Shown here: piece by piece, positions 5,971-14,327 of the stretch
Position numbering within the stretch: the stretch's first letter is position 1
Layout of the letters: every line of letters begins with the position of its first letter
Notes under the pieces: model-generated
The model's input: the letters and a program-made list of their open reading frames with translations, nothing else
What the model was told of the DNA's origin: nothing
The model's database searches: none
Program-made: the position numbers and the translations under genes
Source: Alectryocaccomicrobium faecavium
Lineage (GTDB): Bacteria > Bacillota > Clostridia > Christensenellales > Aristaeellaceae
Length of the DNA: 15,646 nucleotides
Assembly: GCA_018713425.1 (NCBI GenBank)
Contig: DVOT01000100.1
Coordinates: forward strand, 1-15,646
Direction: 5' to 3'

Positions 5971-7320
5971 ATGGATTGGGAAAAGATCACTGCCCGGCTG
6001 AACGAATTTCTGGCCAAGGGCAAGCACAATGAACTGCGCGGCGCGCTGATGATGCTCAACCCGGTGGACATCGCCGAATACATGAAATCGCTCAAGGGCG
6101 AGCAACTGGTGATGGTTTTCCGCATTTTGCCCAAGGATATTTCCGCCGACGTGTTCGCCTATATGGACGACGATGCGCGCAAAGCGCTGATCGAGTCCAT
6201 CGGCGACGGCGAGATCCGCGCCCTGATTTCCGATATGTTTCTGGACGACGCGGTGGACTTTCTGGAAGAAATGCCCGCCAACGTGGTCAAGCGTATTTTG
6301 CAAAACGCCGATCCGCACACGCGCGAGGCGCTCAACCAGCTATTAAAATACCCGGAAAACTCCGCGGGCTCGATCATGACGATCGAATACTGCGAATTCC
6401 ACGCGGGCACCACCGCCCGCCAGGCGCTGGACGAGGTGAAGCGCACGGGCATTGATAAGGAAACGATCTACACGCTCTACGTGATCGACCGCGGCCGGCA
6501 CCTGCTGGGCACGGTGGCCCTGCGCAAGCTGATCCTGGCGGCGGACGACGCGCCCGTGGAAACCCTGATGGACGCTTCCGCCTGCGTGAGCGTAAAGACG
6601 CTCGACGACCAGGAAACCGTGGCCGACACCGTGCGCAAATACGACCTGCTCTCCATTCCTGTGGTAGACAACGAAAACCGCCTGGTGGGCATCATCACGG
6701 CGGACGACATCATGGACGTCATCGAAGAAGAGAACACCGAGGACTTCGAGAAAATGGCCGCCCTGCTGCCCAGCGACGGCGAATATCTCAAAACCTCCGC
6801 GGTGCAAATGGCCATCAAGCGCATGCCCTGGCTGATCGTGCTGATGTTTTCGGCGATTCTCACGGGCAGCATCATTTTGCACTTTGAAACGCTGCTGGCC
6901 GGGGCCGTGGGCCTGACCGCCTTTATCCCCATGCTGATGGACACGGGCGGCAACTGCGGCGCGCAGGCTTCCACGCTGGTGATCCGCGGCCTGGCGCTCA
7001 ACCAGGTGCAGTTCAGGGATTTCTTCAAAGTGCTGTGGAAGGAATTCCGCGTGAGCCTGATGGTGGGCTTCGTGCTGGCGGGGCTCACGTTCCTGCGGCT
7101 ATTGTTCTTCAGCGAATGGGATGCGGGCGTCGCCGCCGTGGTGGCCACCAGCTTGTATTGCACGGTGATCCTTTCCAAGGCCATCGGCTGCTCGCTGCCG
7201 CTGCTGGCCAAAAAGGTGCATCTCGACCCCGCGCTGATGGCTAGCCCGCTGATCACCACCATTGTGGACATGTGCTCGCTGATGATCTTCTTCAGCATCG
7301 CCTCGCACTATCTCTTGTAA
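5971..7320 (+). CDS. mgtE: Magnesium channel/transporter MgtE
   Basis: A Mg2+-selective homodimeric channel of the cytoplasmic membrane, 449 residues, full length. The cytosolic helical N domain (about 1-130) contains repeated DxxDAVDFLEEMP-like segments. A CBS pair follows (about 135-255), with ITADDIMDVIEEENTEDFEK at its end leading into the plug helix. Then come about five membrane segments (286-305, 308-325, 358-380, 385-411, 427-447). The pore motif PMLMDTGGNCGAQAST (320-335) and TTIVD with Asp433, in the position of the family's pore Asp, are present. In-frame ATGs exist at 5920 and 5962, but ATG 5971 has GGGAGG nine bases before it and the normal N-terminus. The family gates on intracellular Mg2+ through the N and CBS domains. 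The gene heads a short operon; the next start is 17 bp away. Confidence 0.96.
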   Translation: MDWEKITARLNEFLAKGKHNELRGALMMLNPVDIAEYMKSLKGEQLVMVFRILPKDISADVFAYMDDDARKALIESIGDGEIRALISDMFLDDAVDFLEEMPANVVKRILQNADPHTREALNQLLKYPENSAGSIMTIEYCEFHAGTTARQALDEVKRTGIDKETIYTLYVIDRGRHLLGTVALRKLILAADDAPVETLMDASACVSVKTLDDQETVADTVRKYDLLSIPVVDNENRLVGIITADDIMDVIEEENTEDFEKMAALLPSDGEYLKTSAVQMAIKRMPWLIVLMFSAILTGSIILHFETLLAGAVGLTAFIPMLMDTGGNCGAQASTLVIRGLALNQVQFRDFFKVLWKEFRVSLMVGFVLAGLTFLRLLFFSEWDAGVAAVVATSLYCTVILSKAIGCSLPLLAKKVHLDPALMASPLITTIVDMCSLMIFFSIASHYLL

Positions 7321-7337
7321 CGAAAGGAGAACCCATT

Positions 7338-8063
7338 TTGAAGGAAGTGCTCGGTTGCATCCGGCGCGCAGACCAGGATTTTCACATGATCGCCCCCGGC
7401 GACCGCGTGGCCGTGGGGGTATCCGGCGGCAAGGACAGCCTGCTGTTGCTCTATGCCATGGCGCTGTACCGCCGGTTTTGCCCCCACCCCTTCGAATTGA
7501 CCGCCGTCACGCTCACCATGGGCATGGAGCCCTTCGACCTGAGCGGCGTGCGCGCGCTGTGCGAGCGGCTGGAAGTGCCCTACACCGTGCGGGAAACGCA
7601 GATCGGCAAGGTCATTTTTGAAGAGCGCAAGGAAAAGAACCCCTGTTCCCTGTGCGCCAAAATGCGCCGGGGCGCGCTTTCCGACCTGTGTCGCGAGCTG
7701 GGCGCGAACAAGGTGGCCCTGGGCCACCATCGCGACGACGCGATTGAAACCCTGCTGCTGAGCATGTTCTACGAGGGCCGCATGCACACGTTCCACCCCG
7801 TGACCTATCTTTCGCGCTCGAACCTCACGCAGATCCGCCCCATGGTGTACCTGAGCGAAAAGCACGTGATCCACATGGTGAAGGAGCTGGATCTGCCCGT
7901 GGTGCCCTCCCCCTGCCCGGCCAACGGCTACACCAAGCGGGAGGAAATGAAGGAGCTTTTGCGCTACATCTGCAAGCGCATTCCCAACGCCAAGGAGCAG
8001 TTGTTGAGCGCGCTGCAGAACGAGGCGCAATACGGCCTGTGGAACAAGCCGCAGGATGTCTAA
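7338..8063 (+). CDS. TtcA-like tRNA 2-thiocytidine synthetase (PP-loop ATPase)
   Basis: Predicted ATP-dependent thiolation enzyme of the TtcA/TilS group, 241 residues. The PP-loop SGGKDS is at 29-34 and the GHHRDDAIETLL motif at 129-140. The three cysteines that hold the Fe-S cluster in TtcA are present: Cys103 and Cys106 in NPCSLC, and Cys193 in SPCPANG. TtcA makes 2-thiocytidine at tRNA position 32. Start: the frame is open into mgtE, but TTG 7338 has AAAGGAGA seven bases before it, and the next ATG (7386) would cut the fold. It follows mgtE by 17 bp and precedes the ogt-like gene by 27 bp, so co-transcription is likely. The target tRNA in this host is inferred from family only. Confidence 0.88.
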   Translation: MKEVLGCIRRADQDFHMIAPGDRVAVGVSGGKDSLLLLYAMALYRRFCPHPFELTAVTLTMGMEPFDLSGVRALCERLEVPYTVRETQIGKVIFEERKEKNPCSLCAKMRRGALSDLCRELGANKVALGHHRDDAIETLLLSMFYEGRMHTFHPVTYLSRSNLTQIRPMVYLSEKHVIHMVKELDLPVVPSPCPANGYTKREEMKELLRYICKRIPNAKEQLLSALQNEAQYGLWNKPQDV

Positions 8064-8090
8064 ACGTTTGTCCATCAAAAGGAGGCAACC

Positions 8091-8591
8091 ATGCAATATA
8101 CCTGGCGCTACGCTTCCCCGCTGGGCGGCATTTTGCTATCGGCGGACGATATAGGCCTGACCGGCCTTTGGTTTGAAGGCGCGAAGTACTTTGCCCTGGG
8201 GCTAGACGCCCATCACGCGGAGCGGCAAACGCCCATCCTGCAGGAAACCGCGCGCTGGCTCGACGCATATTTCGCCGGGCAAAAGCCCGATTTTCTGCCG
8301 CCGCTCCACCCCATGGGCACGGATTTTCAAAAGGATGTGTGGGAGCTTCTGCGGCAGATCCCCTATGGCCGCACCGCCACCTATGGCGAAATCGCCGCGC
8401 AACTCGCCCGGCAAAGGGGGCAGGCCCACCTGTCCGCGCAGGCGGTCGGCGGCGCGGTGGGCCACAACCGCATTTCCCTCCTGATCCCCTGCCACCGGGT
8501 GGTGGGCGCGAACGGCAGCCTCACCGGGTACGCTGGCGGCCTCGAAAAAAAGCGCCGCCTGCTGGCCCTGGAAGGCGCGGCTTTTTCCTGA
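8091..8591 (+). CDS. Methylated-DNA-[protein]-cysteine S-methyltransferase (Ogt/Ada type)
   Basis: Suicide DNA-repair protein that moves alkyl groups from O6-alkylguanine to its own cysteine; 166 residues, typical. The N-terminal ribonuclease-like domain is about 1-73. The DNA-binding domain starts at GTDFQKDVWELLRQIPYGRTATYGEIA, with the active site PCHRV (133-137, acceptor Cys134) and the closing GYAGGLEKKRRLLALE. AGGAGG is placed five bases before ATG 8091. It is the last of three tight genes with mgtE and the ttcA-like gene. No terminator is evident after it. Confidence 0.96.
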   Translation: MQYTWRYASPLGGILLSADDIGLTGLWFEGAKYFALGLDAHHAERQTPILQETARWLDAYFAGQKPDFLPPLHPMGTDFQKDVWELLRQIPYGRTATYGEIAAQLARQRGQAHLSAQAVGGAVGHNRISLLIPCHRVVGANGSLTGYAGGLEKKRRLLALEGAAFS

Positions 8592-8686
8592 CCAACAGGC
8601 GGGAACCGTGACAAGTGCTCCTGGCCAAATGCCGTGCACCGCGCTACAAAGCTCCTCATATTTTCGCAATTCCACCCTCCTTTCCA

Positions 8687-8715
8687 TTGACACGCTCATG
8701 ATTATCGTGTAAAAT
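8687..8715 (+). promoter_or_regulatory. Sigma-A promoter for the CE7 deacetylase gene
   Basis: TTGACA (8687-8692), 17 bp, TAAAAT (8710-8715), about 34 bp before ATG 8750. It separates the esterase/DUF421/DUF4363 genes from the mgtE operon. Confidence 0.85.
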
Positions 8716-8749
8716 ATCCCTATCCCATAAAGCACAAAGGAGTGATAGG

Positions 8750-9712
8750 ATGCCACTGATCGATATGCCTCTGGCTCAGTTGCGCACCTTCCAGGGCCTG
8801 AACCCCTGCCCCAAAGACATTGACGAATACTGGGATCGTGCCATCGCCGAAATGGAGGCGCTGGGCACGGATTGCACGCTGGTGCCCGCGAGTTTCCAGG
8901 CGCCCGGCGCAAAATGCTACGATCTATATTTCACGGGCGTGGGCGGCGCGCGCGTACACGCCAAGCTGGTGAAGCCCACGAATTACGAGGGCAAGCGTCC
9001 CGCCGTGCTGGAATTCCACGGCTATTCGGGCAATTGCGGCGGTTTTGCCGGCAAGCTCGCCTATGCCTGCGCGGGATTTGTGGTGGCCGCGCTCGATGCT
9101 CGCGGCCAGGGCGGCTATTCGGAAGACCCCATCCCCGTCAAAGGGACGACGCAGAACGGCCACATCATTCGCGGCCTTTCGGATCCGGATCCCGAAAAGC
9201 TGTATTTCCGCAGCGTGTTCCTCGATACCGCGCAGCTCGCGCGCATTGTGATGGCCATGGACGATGTGGACGAAACGCGCGTGGGCGCCAAAGGCGGCTC
9301 CCAGGGCGGCGCGCTCACGCTGGCCTGCGCGGCGCTCACCCCCACGCTCAACCGCGCCGCTCCATCCTGTCCCTTCCTGTGCGATTACCGGCGCGTGTGG
9401 GAGATGGACTTGGCGGCAAACGCCTATGCCGAGCTCAAAACCTATTTCCGCTATTTCGACCCGCGCCACGAGCGGGAAGACGAAATTTTCACCAAGCTCG
9501 GCTATATCGATAACAAAAACCTGGCGCACCGCATTCGCGCGCGCGTTTTGATGTTCACCGGCCTGATGGACAACATCTGCCCGCCCTCGACCCAATTCGC
9601 CGCGTACAACAAGATCACCGCGCCCAAGGACGTGAAAATTTATCCGGATTTCGCCCACGAGGGTTATCCGGACAGCGACGAAATGACCATGCAATTCATG
9701 CTGGAAATGTAA
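8750..9712 (+). CDS. Acetylxylan esterase / cephalosporin-C deacetylase family (CE7, AXE1)
   Basis: Cytoplasmic alpha/beta hydrolase of 320 residues that removes acetyl groups from xylo-oligosaccharides and other small acetylated molecules. It has the three CE7 signatures: RGQ (118-120), GGSQGG (182-187) with nucleophile Ser184, and HEGY with His303. The third triad member is Asp274 in GLMDNICPPST. The oxyanion Tyr is likely Tyr92 in EFHGYSG. There is no signal peptide, as usual for the hexameric family members. AAAGGAG is placed seven bases before ATG 8750. With the GH106 and GH116 genes it suggests processing of imported plant-glycan fragments, but they do not share a transcript. Confidence 0.94.
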   Translation: MPLIDMPLAQLRTFQGLNPCPKDIDEYWDRAIAEMEALGTDCTLVPASFQAPGAKCYDLYFTGVGGARVHAKLVKPTNYEGKRPAVLEFHGYSGNCGGFAGKLAYACAGFVVAALDARGQGGYSEDPIPVKGTTQNGHIIRGLSDPDPEKLYFRSVFLDTAQLARIVMAMDDVDETRVGAKGGSQGGALTLACAALTPTLNRAAPSCPFLCDYRRVWEMDLAANAYAELKTYFRYFDPRHEREDEIFTKLGYIDNKNLAHRIRARVLMFTGLMDNICPPSTQFAAYNKITAPKDVKIYPDFAHEGYPDSDEMTMQFMLEM

Positions 9713-9777
9713 GCCCGCTCCCCTTCGCATAAAAAAACGGTGGCATGGCTATTCTACCCAACAGGAGGTAGTGTGCA

Positions 9778-10494
9778 ATGCTCACCGTTTTTTTGCGCGC
9801 CGCGATTCTCTATGCCCTGATGGTGCTGGTGTTGCGCGCCATGGGCAAGCGGCAAATGGCCGGCCTGCAGCCCTTTGAGTTGGCGACCACCATTGTGATC
9901 GCCGATTTGATTTCCACCCCCATGGGGGAAGTCTCCACGCCCCTGCTGCACGGCGTGTTGCCTGTGGCGGCGCTCTTTGTGATGCAGGGAATCATGAGCG
10001 TGCTGTGCGTGAAATTCGATAAGGTGCGCTCCATCCTTTCCGGCAGGCCCTGCGTGCTGGTTTCCAAGGGCGTGATCAACGAGCGCGAGCTGGCAAAGCT
10101 GTGCATTGGCGTCACCGATCTCATCGAGGGCATCCGCGCGGCGGGCATCATCAACCCCGCCGAGTGCGGCACCGCCGTGATGGAATCCAACGGCACGATC
10201 ACGGCCTTCCCCCGCTCCAGCTGCCGCCCGCCCACCAACGCGGAAACCGGCGTCGACGCGGGCTATGAGGGATTGCCCATGGTCCTAATCATGGATGGAA
10301 ACGTGCAGCGCGCAAACCTCACGCAAACCGGCAAGGACGAAGCCTGGCTCGGCGGCCTGCTGGCGGAACATGGCCTGGAACCCACGGGCGTGTTTTTCGC
10401 CTGCGTGGATACGCAGGGCCGCATGACCATCCAGCCCAAAAATGGAGGCAGCTTTGTGGCGCGCGCCCTGGACCCCGGCGAGGTGAACTGGTAA
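9778..10494 (+). CDS. DUF421 (YetF-like) membrane protein
   Basis: A 238-residue membrane protein of the DUF421/YetF family, function unknown. There are about three N-terminal membrane segments (3-21, 36-50, 58-78), then a cytosolic C-terminal domain. The family signature GRPCVLVSKGVINERELAKL (89-108), with LIEGIRAAGI (115-124), is clear. AGGAGG is nine bases before ATG 9778. The stop codon overlaps the next start by one base (TAATG), giving translational coupling with the DUF4363 gene. It lies 65 bp after the esterase gene without a clear promoter or terminator between. Confidence 0.92.
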   Translation: MLTVFLRAAILYALMVLVLRAMGKRQMAGLQPFELATTIVIADLISTPMGEVSTPLLHGVLPVAALFVMQGIMSVLCVKFDKVRSILSGRPCVLVSKGVINERELAKLCIGVTDLIEGIRAAGIINPAECGTAVMESNGTITAFPRSSCRPPTNAETGVDAGYEGLPMVLIMDGNVQRANLTQTGKDEAWLGGLLAEHGLEPTGVFFACVDTQGRMTIQPKNGGSFVARALDPGEVNW

Positions 10495-10877
10495 TGCGCC
10501 GCACCATTGCCGGGGTCGTCCTCGTGCTGTGCGCGGTCGCCTGCGTGTGCGCGTCCTCGCTTTTCACCATCCTGCACACGGTGGACGGCATGGAAACCCT
10601 GCGCATGCAATCGCTCGAGCGCGCGGGCGAAGGCGACCTCGAGGGCGCGGAAGAATACCTCACCAAGCTGGCCGGACACTGGCGCGAAATGACCCCGCGC
10701 CTGGAAATTCTCACCGACCACAACGACCTGCACAACGTGGCGGAAGGGATCACGGACGCGCGCATCAGCCTGGAACGCGGCTTTCTGGACGATTACTATA
10801 AGGCCATGGCCCTGCTCGGCGAAGGCATCGCCCACATCCGCGCGCAGGAAGAATTGTCGCTGGCCAATCTGCTATAG
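10494..10877 (+). CDS. DUF4363-family small membrane-anchored protein
   Basis: A 127-residue protein with one N-terminal hydrophobic anchor (about 4-26, TIAGVVLVLCAVACVCASSLF) and a helical, charge-rich C-terminal part (about 35-125) probably outside the membrane. I recall DUF4363 genes next to DUF421 genes in Clostridia, and the layout here agrees: the start ATG 10494 shares a base with the DUF421 stop. Function is unknown; the coupling suggests the two proteins form one complex. A strong terminator follows at once. Confidence 0.8.
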   Translation: MRRTIAGVVLVLCAVACVCASSLFTILHTVDGMETLRMQSLERAGEGDLEGAEEYLTKLAGHWREMTPRLEILTDHNDLHNVAEGITDARISLERGFLDDYYKAMALLGEGIAHIRAQEELSLANLL

Positions 10878-10879
10878 CA

Positions 10880-10908
10880 GCGCCGCTCCGCGCGGCGCGC
10901 ATTTTTTT
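10880..10908 (+). terminator. Rho-independent terminator after the DUF4363 gene
   Basis: GCGCCGC and GCGGCGC pair (7 GC-rich bp, loop TCCGC), followed by GCA and seven T. It closes the esterase-DUF421-DUF4363 unit. Confidence 0.88.
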
Positions 10909-10934
10909 GGAAAAAGCGCACGATGATTGTATCA

Positions 10935-10963
10935 TGGACAGAAATGGCAGAATGTGCTATAAT
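10935..10963 (+). promoter_or_regulatory. Sigma-A promoter for the GH106 gene, with an overlapping dyad
   Basis: TGGACA (10935-10940), 17 bp, TATAAT (10958-10963), 50 bp before ATG 11014. A small dyad ATGAT-TGT-ATCAT (10923-10935) touches the -35 and could be an operator. A GTGGGC/GCCCAC hairpin (10977-10993) lies in the leader, eight bases before the ribosome site. Confidence 0.78.
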
Positions 10964-11013
10964 CGAGATAACCATTGTGGGCACGCGGCCCACGCAGAAA
11001 GTGAGGATACAAC

Positions 11014-14000
11014 ATGCGCCTTTCCGAGGAATTCCGCGCGCCTGGCGCGCAATACCGGGCCATTCCCTTCTGGGCCTGGAACGGAAAGCTGGAGCGCGAA
11101 GAGCTGCTCCGGCAGATCGAACGGCTCGCCCAGATGGGCTTTGGCGGATTTTTTATGCATTCCCGCACGGGCCTGGGCACCCCTTATTTGAGCAAAGAAT
11201 GGTTTCATTTCATCAACTCCTGCGCCGATAAGGGCAAAGCCCTGGGATTGAGCGCGTGGCTATACGATGAAGACCGCTGGCCCAGCGGCACGGCGGGCGG
11301 CGCGGTGACGCAAAATCCCGCCTACCGGATGCGCTTTTTGCGCCTGTGTGAAGACGCGGACGCGGCGGAGGGGACGCCCCTCGCCCGCTTTGCCGTGCGC
11401 ATGGACGGGGAGCGTTGGGTTTCCTATCGCCCGCTCGCGGCGGACGAAGCGCCCCAGGCGGGCGAAACGGCGCTGCGGTTCGCTGTGGTGGAAATGCCCT
11501 GCAGCAGTTTCTATAACGGCACCACCTATGTGGACACCATGAACCGGGAAGCCACGGAAACCTTCTTGCAAATGACCCACCAGCGCTATGTGGAGGAATG
11601 CGGCGCGCGCATTGGCGATAGCATCCTGGGCATTTTCACCGATGAACCGCACCGCGGCTCTCTGATGACCTCCTTCGGCCAGGGCGTGGACGCTGGCGAA
11701 CGGCAAATCCCCTGGACGGCGGCGCTGCCGGAGCGCTTCCAGGAAAAATACGGCTACGACCTGTTGGCCAACCTGCCCGCGCTGTTCCTCAAAAAGGACG
11801 AGATGCCCGCCCAAATCAAGTGGCAGTATGTGGAGTTGGTGGAAGAACTGTTCCTGGAAAACTTCGCCCGCCCCATCGACCAGTGGTGCCGCGCGCACCG
11901 GATGATCCTCACCGGCCACGTGCTGCACGAGGATTGCCTCACGGCGCAAACGGCCATGTCCGGCTCCATGATGCGCTACTACGCGGAAATGGAGCTGCCC
12001 GGCATCGACTTCCTGGGCGAATTCGGCCGCTGCTATTGGATTGCCAAGCAGTTGCAATCCGTCGCCCGCCAACTGAACAAGCCGCGCCTGCTCTCGGAGC
12101 TGGACGGCTGCACCGGCTGGCAGATGGGCTTTGAAAACTACAAGGCCGTGGGCGATTGGCAGGCGCTGTATGGCATCAACCTGCGCTGCCCGCACCTCTC
12201 CTGGTACACCATGGAAGGGCAGGCCAAGCGGGATTACCCCGCCTCCATCTTCCACCAATCCGCGTGGTGGAAGGAATACGCCTATGTGGAGGACTATTAC
12301 GCCCGCATCGCCCGCTTTGCGCAGGATGGCGAGCCGGTCTGCCGCGTGCTGGTCGTGAGCCCGCTGGAAAGCGTGTGGGCCCGGATCCATCCCGGCTGGT
12401 GCAACGGGTTGAGCGCCAAAGAAGCGCATGTGAAAGCGCTGGAAGAGCGGTATGCGCAGCTCTTCTATCTATTGCAGCGCCGCCACATCGATTTCGATTA
12501 TGGCGATGAAGGGCTGATGGCCGAGCACGCCGCGGCGGAGGGCAAGCGCCTGCGCGTGGGCCAGGCCCGCTATGACGCGGTTCTGGTGTGCGGCCTGGAC
12601 ACCGTGCGCGGCACGACCGAGCGCATGCTGCACGAATTTGCCGCTGGCGGCGGTCGGCTCATCGTCTGCGGCGAAGCGCCCAAGGCGGTGGACTGCCTGC
12701 CCGGCGGGCCGGAATGGCCCCAGGCCATCCGGATTCCCTTTGAGGAAGAGGCGCTCGCGGCGGCGCTGCGGGAATACGAAGTGGCCAGTCTCACCCTGCC
12801 CGGCGGGGAACCGGCGCGCGACATTCTCTGCCAAGCCAAGCGGGTGGCGGGCGAAACGCGCCTGCTTTTGCTCAACGACAACCGGGAAGCGGCGGTAAAC
12901 GGCGTGGAACTGTCCATCGCGGGCCATGGCCCCGTGACCCGTTTCATCCCCGAAACCGGCGAATTGGAGCGCCTGCCCGTCCGCGAAAGCGAAGGAGCCG
13001 TGCACGTGCGGCTGGATTTCGCGCCGAAAGCCATGCTGCTCCTTTCCATCGGCGGAGCGTATCCGGAAGCGAAAGCGCCCCGCGTTTGCCAGACCATCGC
13101 CCGGCAGGAATGCGCGGCCAGCGCGCTGCGCTATGAATTGGCGGAACCGAACCTCTGCGTGCTGGATCAAGCCAGCGTTTCCCTGAACGGCGGCGCGTGG
13201 AGCGAAGAGCTGGAAATTCTCAAGGCCGACCGCCACGTGCGCGACGCCTTCCGCCTGCCCTATCGCGGCGGCGAAATGCTCCAGCCCTGGTTTATCGGCC
13301 AGCGCGATCTGCCCGTGTGCGGCGAGGCCGCCCTGCGCTTCTCCTTCGAGGTGGAAACCCTGCCGGAAGGCCCCCTCTACCTGGTGATGGAGGAAATCCA
13401 GAATTTTACCACCGAGTTGAACGGAACGCGCCTTGCGCAGACGGTTTCCGGCTTCTCCTGGGTGGACGCCTGCTTCTCCGCCTACGAGGTTCCCGCCTCC
13501 CTGTTGCATCTGGGGCGCAACGAAGTGATTCTGCGCACCGGCTACCGGGAGAGTTCCAACCTGGAAGCCCTGTACCTGATGGGCAATTTTGGCGTCCGGC
13601 TGGATGGCGCGCGCCGCACGCTGACCGCCTTGCCCGCAACGCTGCGCGTTGGCAGCGTCACCGAACAGGGCCTGCCCTTCTATTCGGGCAAGCTGACCTA
13701 TCTGGTGCCAGCGCCGCAATGGGCGGAAAAAGGCGGCCGCACCGTGCTGGAAATGGGCCGCTTCGCCGGCGCGTGCGTCACGCTCGAAGGAAATGGCAAG
13801 CGCGCCATGATCGCCTGGCAGCCGTATGAAGCGGACGTTACCGGCATGGTGGAAAACGGCGTACTTCGCGTCACCGACGTGCTCACCCGGCGCAACACCT
13901 TCGGCCCGCTGCACCAGGTGCCCGCCCTTGCCTACGCTTACGGCCCGGAAAATTTTGAAACCACTGGCGACCGCTTCAGTCCCGCTTATTCGCTGGTGGA

Positions 14001-14052
14001 AGCGGGGCTCATGGAAACGCCCGCTTTCCGCCTAGAGGTTCCCGAAAAATAG
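11014..14052 (+). CDS. GH106-type alpha-L-rhamnosidase
   Basis: A large glycoside hydrolase of 1012 residues, in the range of GH106, whose known members cleave alpha-L-rhamnose from pectic glycans and other rhamnosides. The N-terminal barrel region carries the family signatures: IPFWAWNGKLEREELLRQI (17-35), MGFGGFFMHSRTGLG (41-55), WLYDEDRWPSGTAGG (82-96), GIFTDEP (206-212) and LLSELDGCTGW (359-369). Glu211 and Glu362 are plausible catalytic residues. The rest forms a GATase-like part (about 430-570) and C-terminal beta-sandwich domains that probably bind sugar. No signal peptide, so it acts on imported oligosaccharides. ATG 11014 has GTGAGG seven bases upstream. It is a single-gene unit with its own promoter and a hairpin after the stop. 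Exact linkage and substrate are not known. Confidence 0.88.
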   Translation: MRLSEEFRAPGAQYRAIPFWAWNGKLEREELLRQIERLAQMGFGGFFMHSRTGLGTPYLSKEWFHFINSCADKGKALGLSAWLYDEDRWPSGTAGGAVTQNPAYRMRFLRLCEDADAAEGTPLARFAVRMDGERWVSYRPLAADEAPQAGETALRFAVVEMPCSSFYNGTTYVDTMNREATETFLQMTHQRYVEECGARIGDSILGIFTDEPHRGSLMTSFGQGVDAGERQIPWTAALPERFQEKYGYDLLANLPALFLKKDEMPAQIKWQYVELVEELFLENFARPIDQWCRAHRMILTGHVLHEDCLTAQTAMSGSMMRYYAEMELPGIDFLGEFGRCYWIAKQLQSVARQLNKPRLLSELDGCTGWQMGFENYKAVGDWQALYGINLRCPHLSWYTMEGQAKRDYPASIFHQSAWWKEYAYVEDYYARIARFAQDGEPVCRVLVVSPLESVWARIHPGWCNGLSAKEAHVKALEERYAQLFYLLQRRHIDFDYGDEGLMAEHAAAEGKRLRVGQARYDAVLVCGLDTVRGTTERMLHEFAAGGGRLIVCGEAPKAVDCLPGGPEWPQAIRIPFEEEALAAALREYEVASLTLPGGEPARDILCQAKRVAGETRLLLLNDNREAAVNGVELSIAGHGPVTRFIPETGELERLPVRESEGAVHVRLDFAPKAMLLLSIGGAYPEAKAPRVCQTIARQECAASALRYELAEPNLCVLDQASVSLNGGAWSEELEILKADRHVRDAFRLPYRGGEMLQPWFIGQRDLPVCGEAALRFSFEVETLPEGPLYLVMEEIQNFTTELNGTRLAQTVSGFSWVDACFSAYEVPASLLHLGRNEVILRTGYRESSNLEALYLMGNFGVRLDGARRTLTALPATLRVGSVTEQGLPFYSGKLTYLVPAPQWAEKGGRTVLEMGRFAGACVTLEGNGKRAMIAWQPYEADVTGMVENGVLRVTDVLTRRNTFGPLHQVPALAYAYGPENFETTGDRFSPAYSLVEAGLMETPAFRLEVPEK

Positions 14053-14059
14053 CCGAAAA

Positions 14060-14090
14060 TTTTCCTGGACGGATTCTCCGTCCAGGAAAA
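14060..14090 (+). terminator. Perfect 14-bp-arm hairpin after the GH106 gene
   Basis: TTTTCCTGGACGGA (14060-14073) and TCCGTCCAGGAAAA (14077-14090) pair perfectly around TTC, eight bases after the stop codon. The T-run is on the 5' arm for the plus strand, so it may be a 3'-end stabiliser as much as a terminator. The 223-bp element begins one base further on. Confidence 0.65.
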
Positions 14091-14091
14091 A

Positions 14092-14314
14092 CAGACTGTC
14101 GCAAAACCAAAGAGAGAGGCAAAGCCCTTTCGCACTTCAATCGTCCCCGGCGGCGTGTACGGCGGGGGCGGGGTGATTTTTGCGTCGGAAAATCCCATTT
14201 TCCAGAGCAAAAATCGCTTCCTTGCAGTTTCCGCGCCCGAAAATCCGCAGGATTTTAGCGGAAACTGATTGAGGGGGTGGCAGTGGCGGGGGAGTTTGCT
14301 CCCCCGTCCACCAG
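14092..14314 (+). repeat. 223-bp structured intergenic element, copy 2
   Basis: Inverted copy of 4423-4645, same length. Hairpins at 14143-14169, 14173-14217, 14226-14266 and 14287-14306 match those in copy 1. Several of the nine differences keep the fold: a C-G pair becomes U-G in the 14173-14217 stem, a U-A pair becomes U-G in the 14143-14169 stem, and the last hairpin changes at its loop. The element begins directly after the GH106 hairpin and ends inside the AGGAGG ribosome site (14313-14318) of the methyltransferase gene. Confidence 0.9.
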
Positions 14315-14327
14315 GAGGACAAACGCC

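Noticed and set aside
12469..13914. Long minus-strand open frame (481 codons) opposite GH106, and similar long frames opposite other genes
   Set aside because: High GC content and codon bias of the real gene keep the antisense frame open; composition is Ala/His/Gln-rich noise and no start signal is present.
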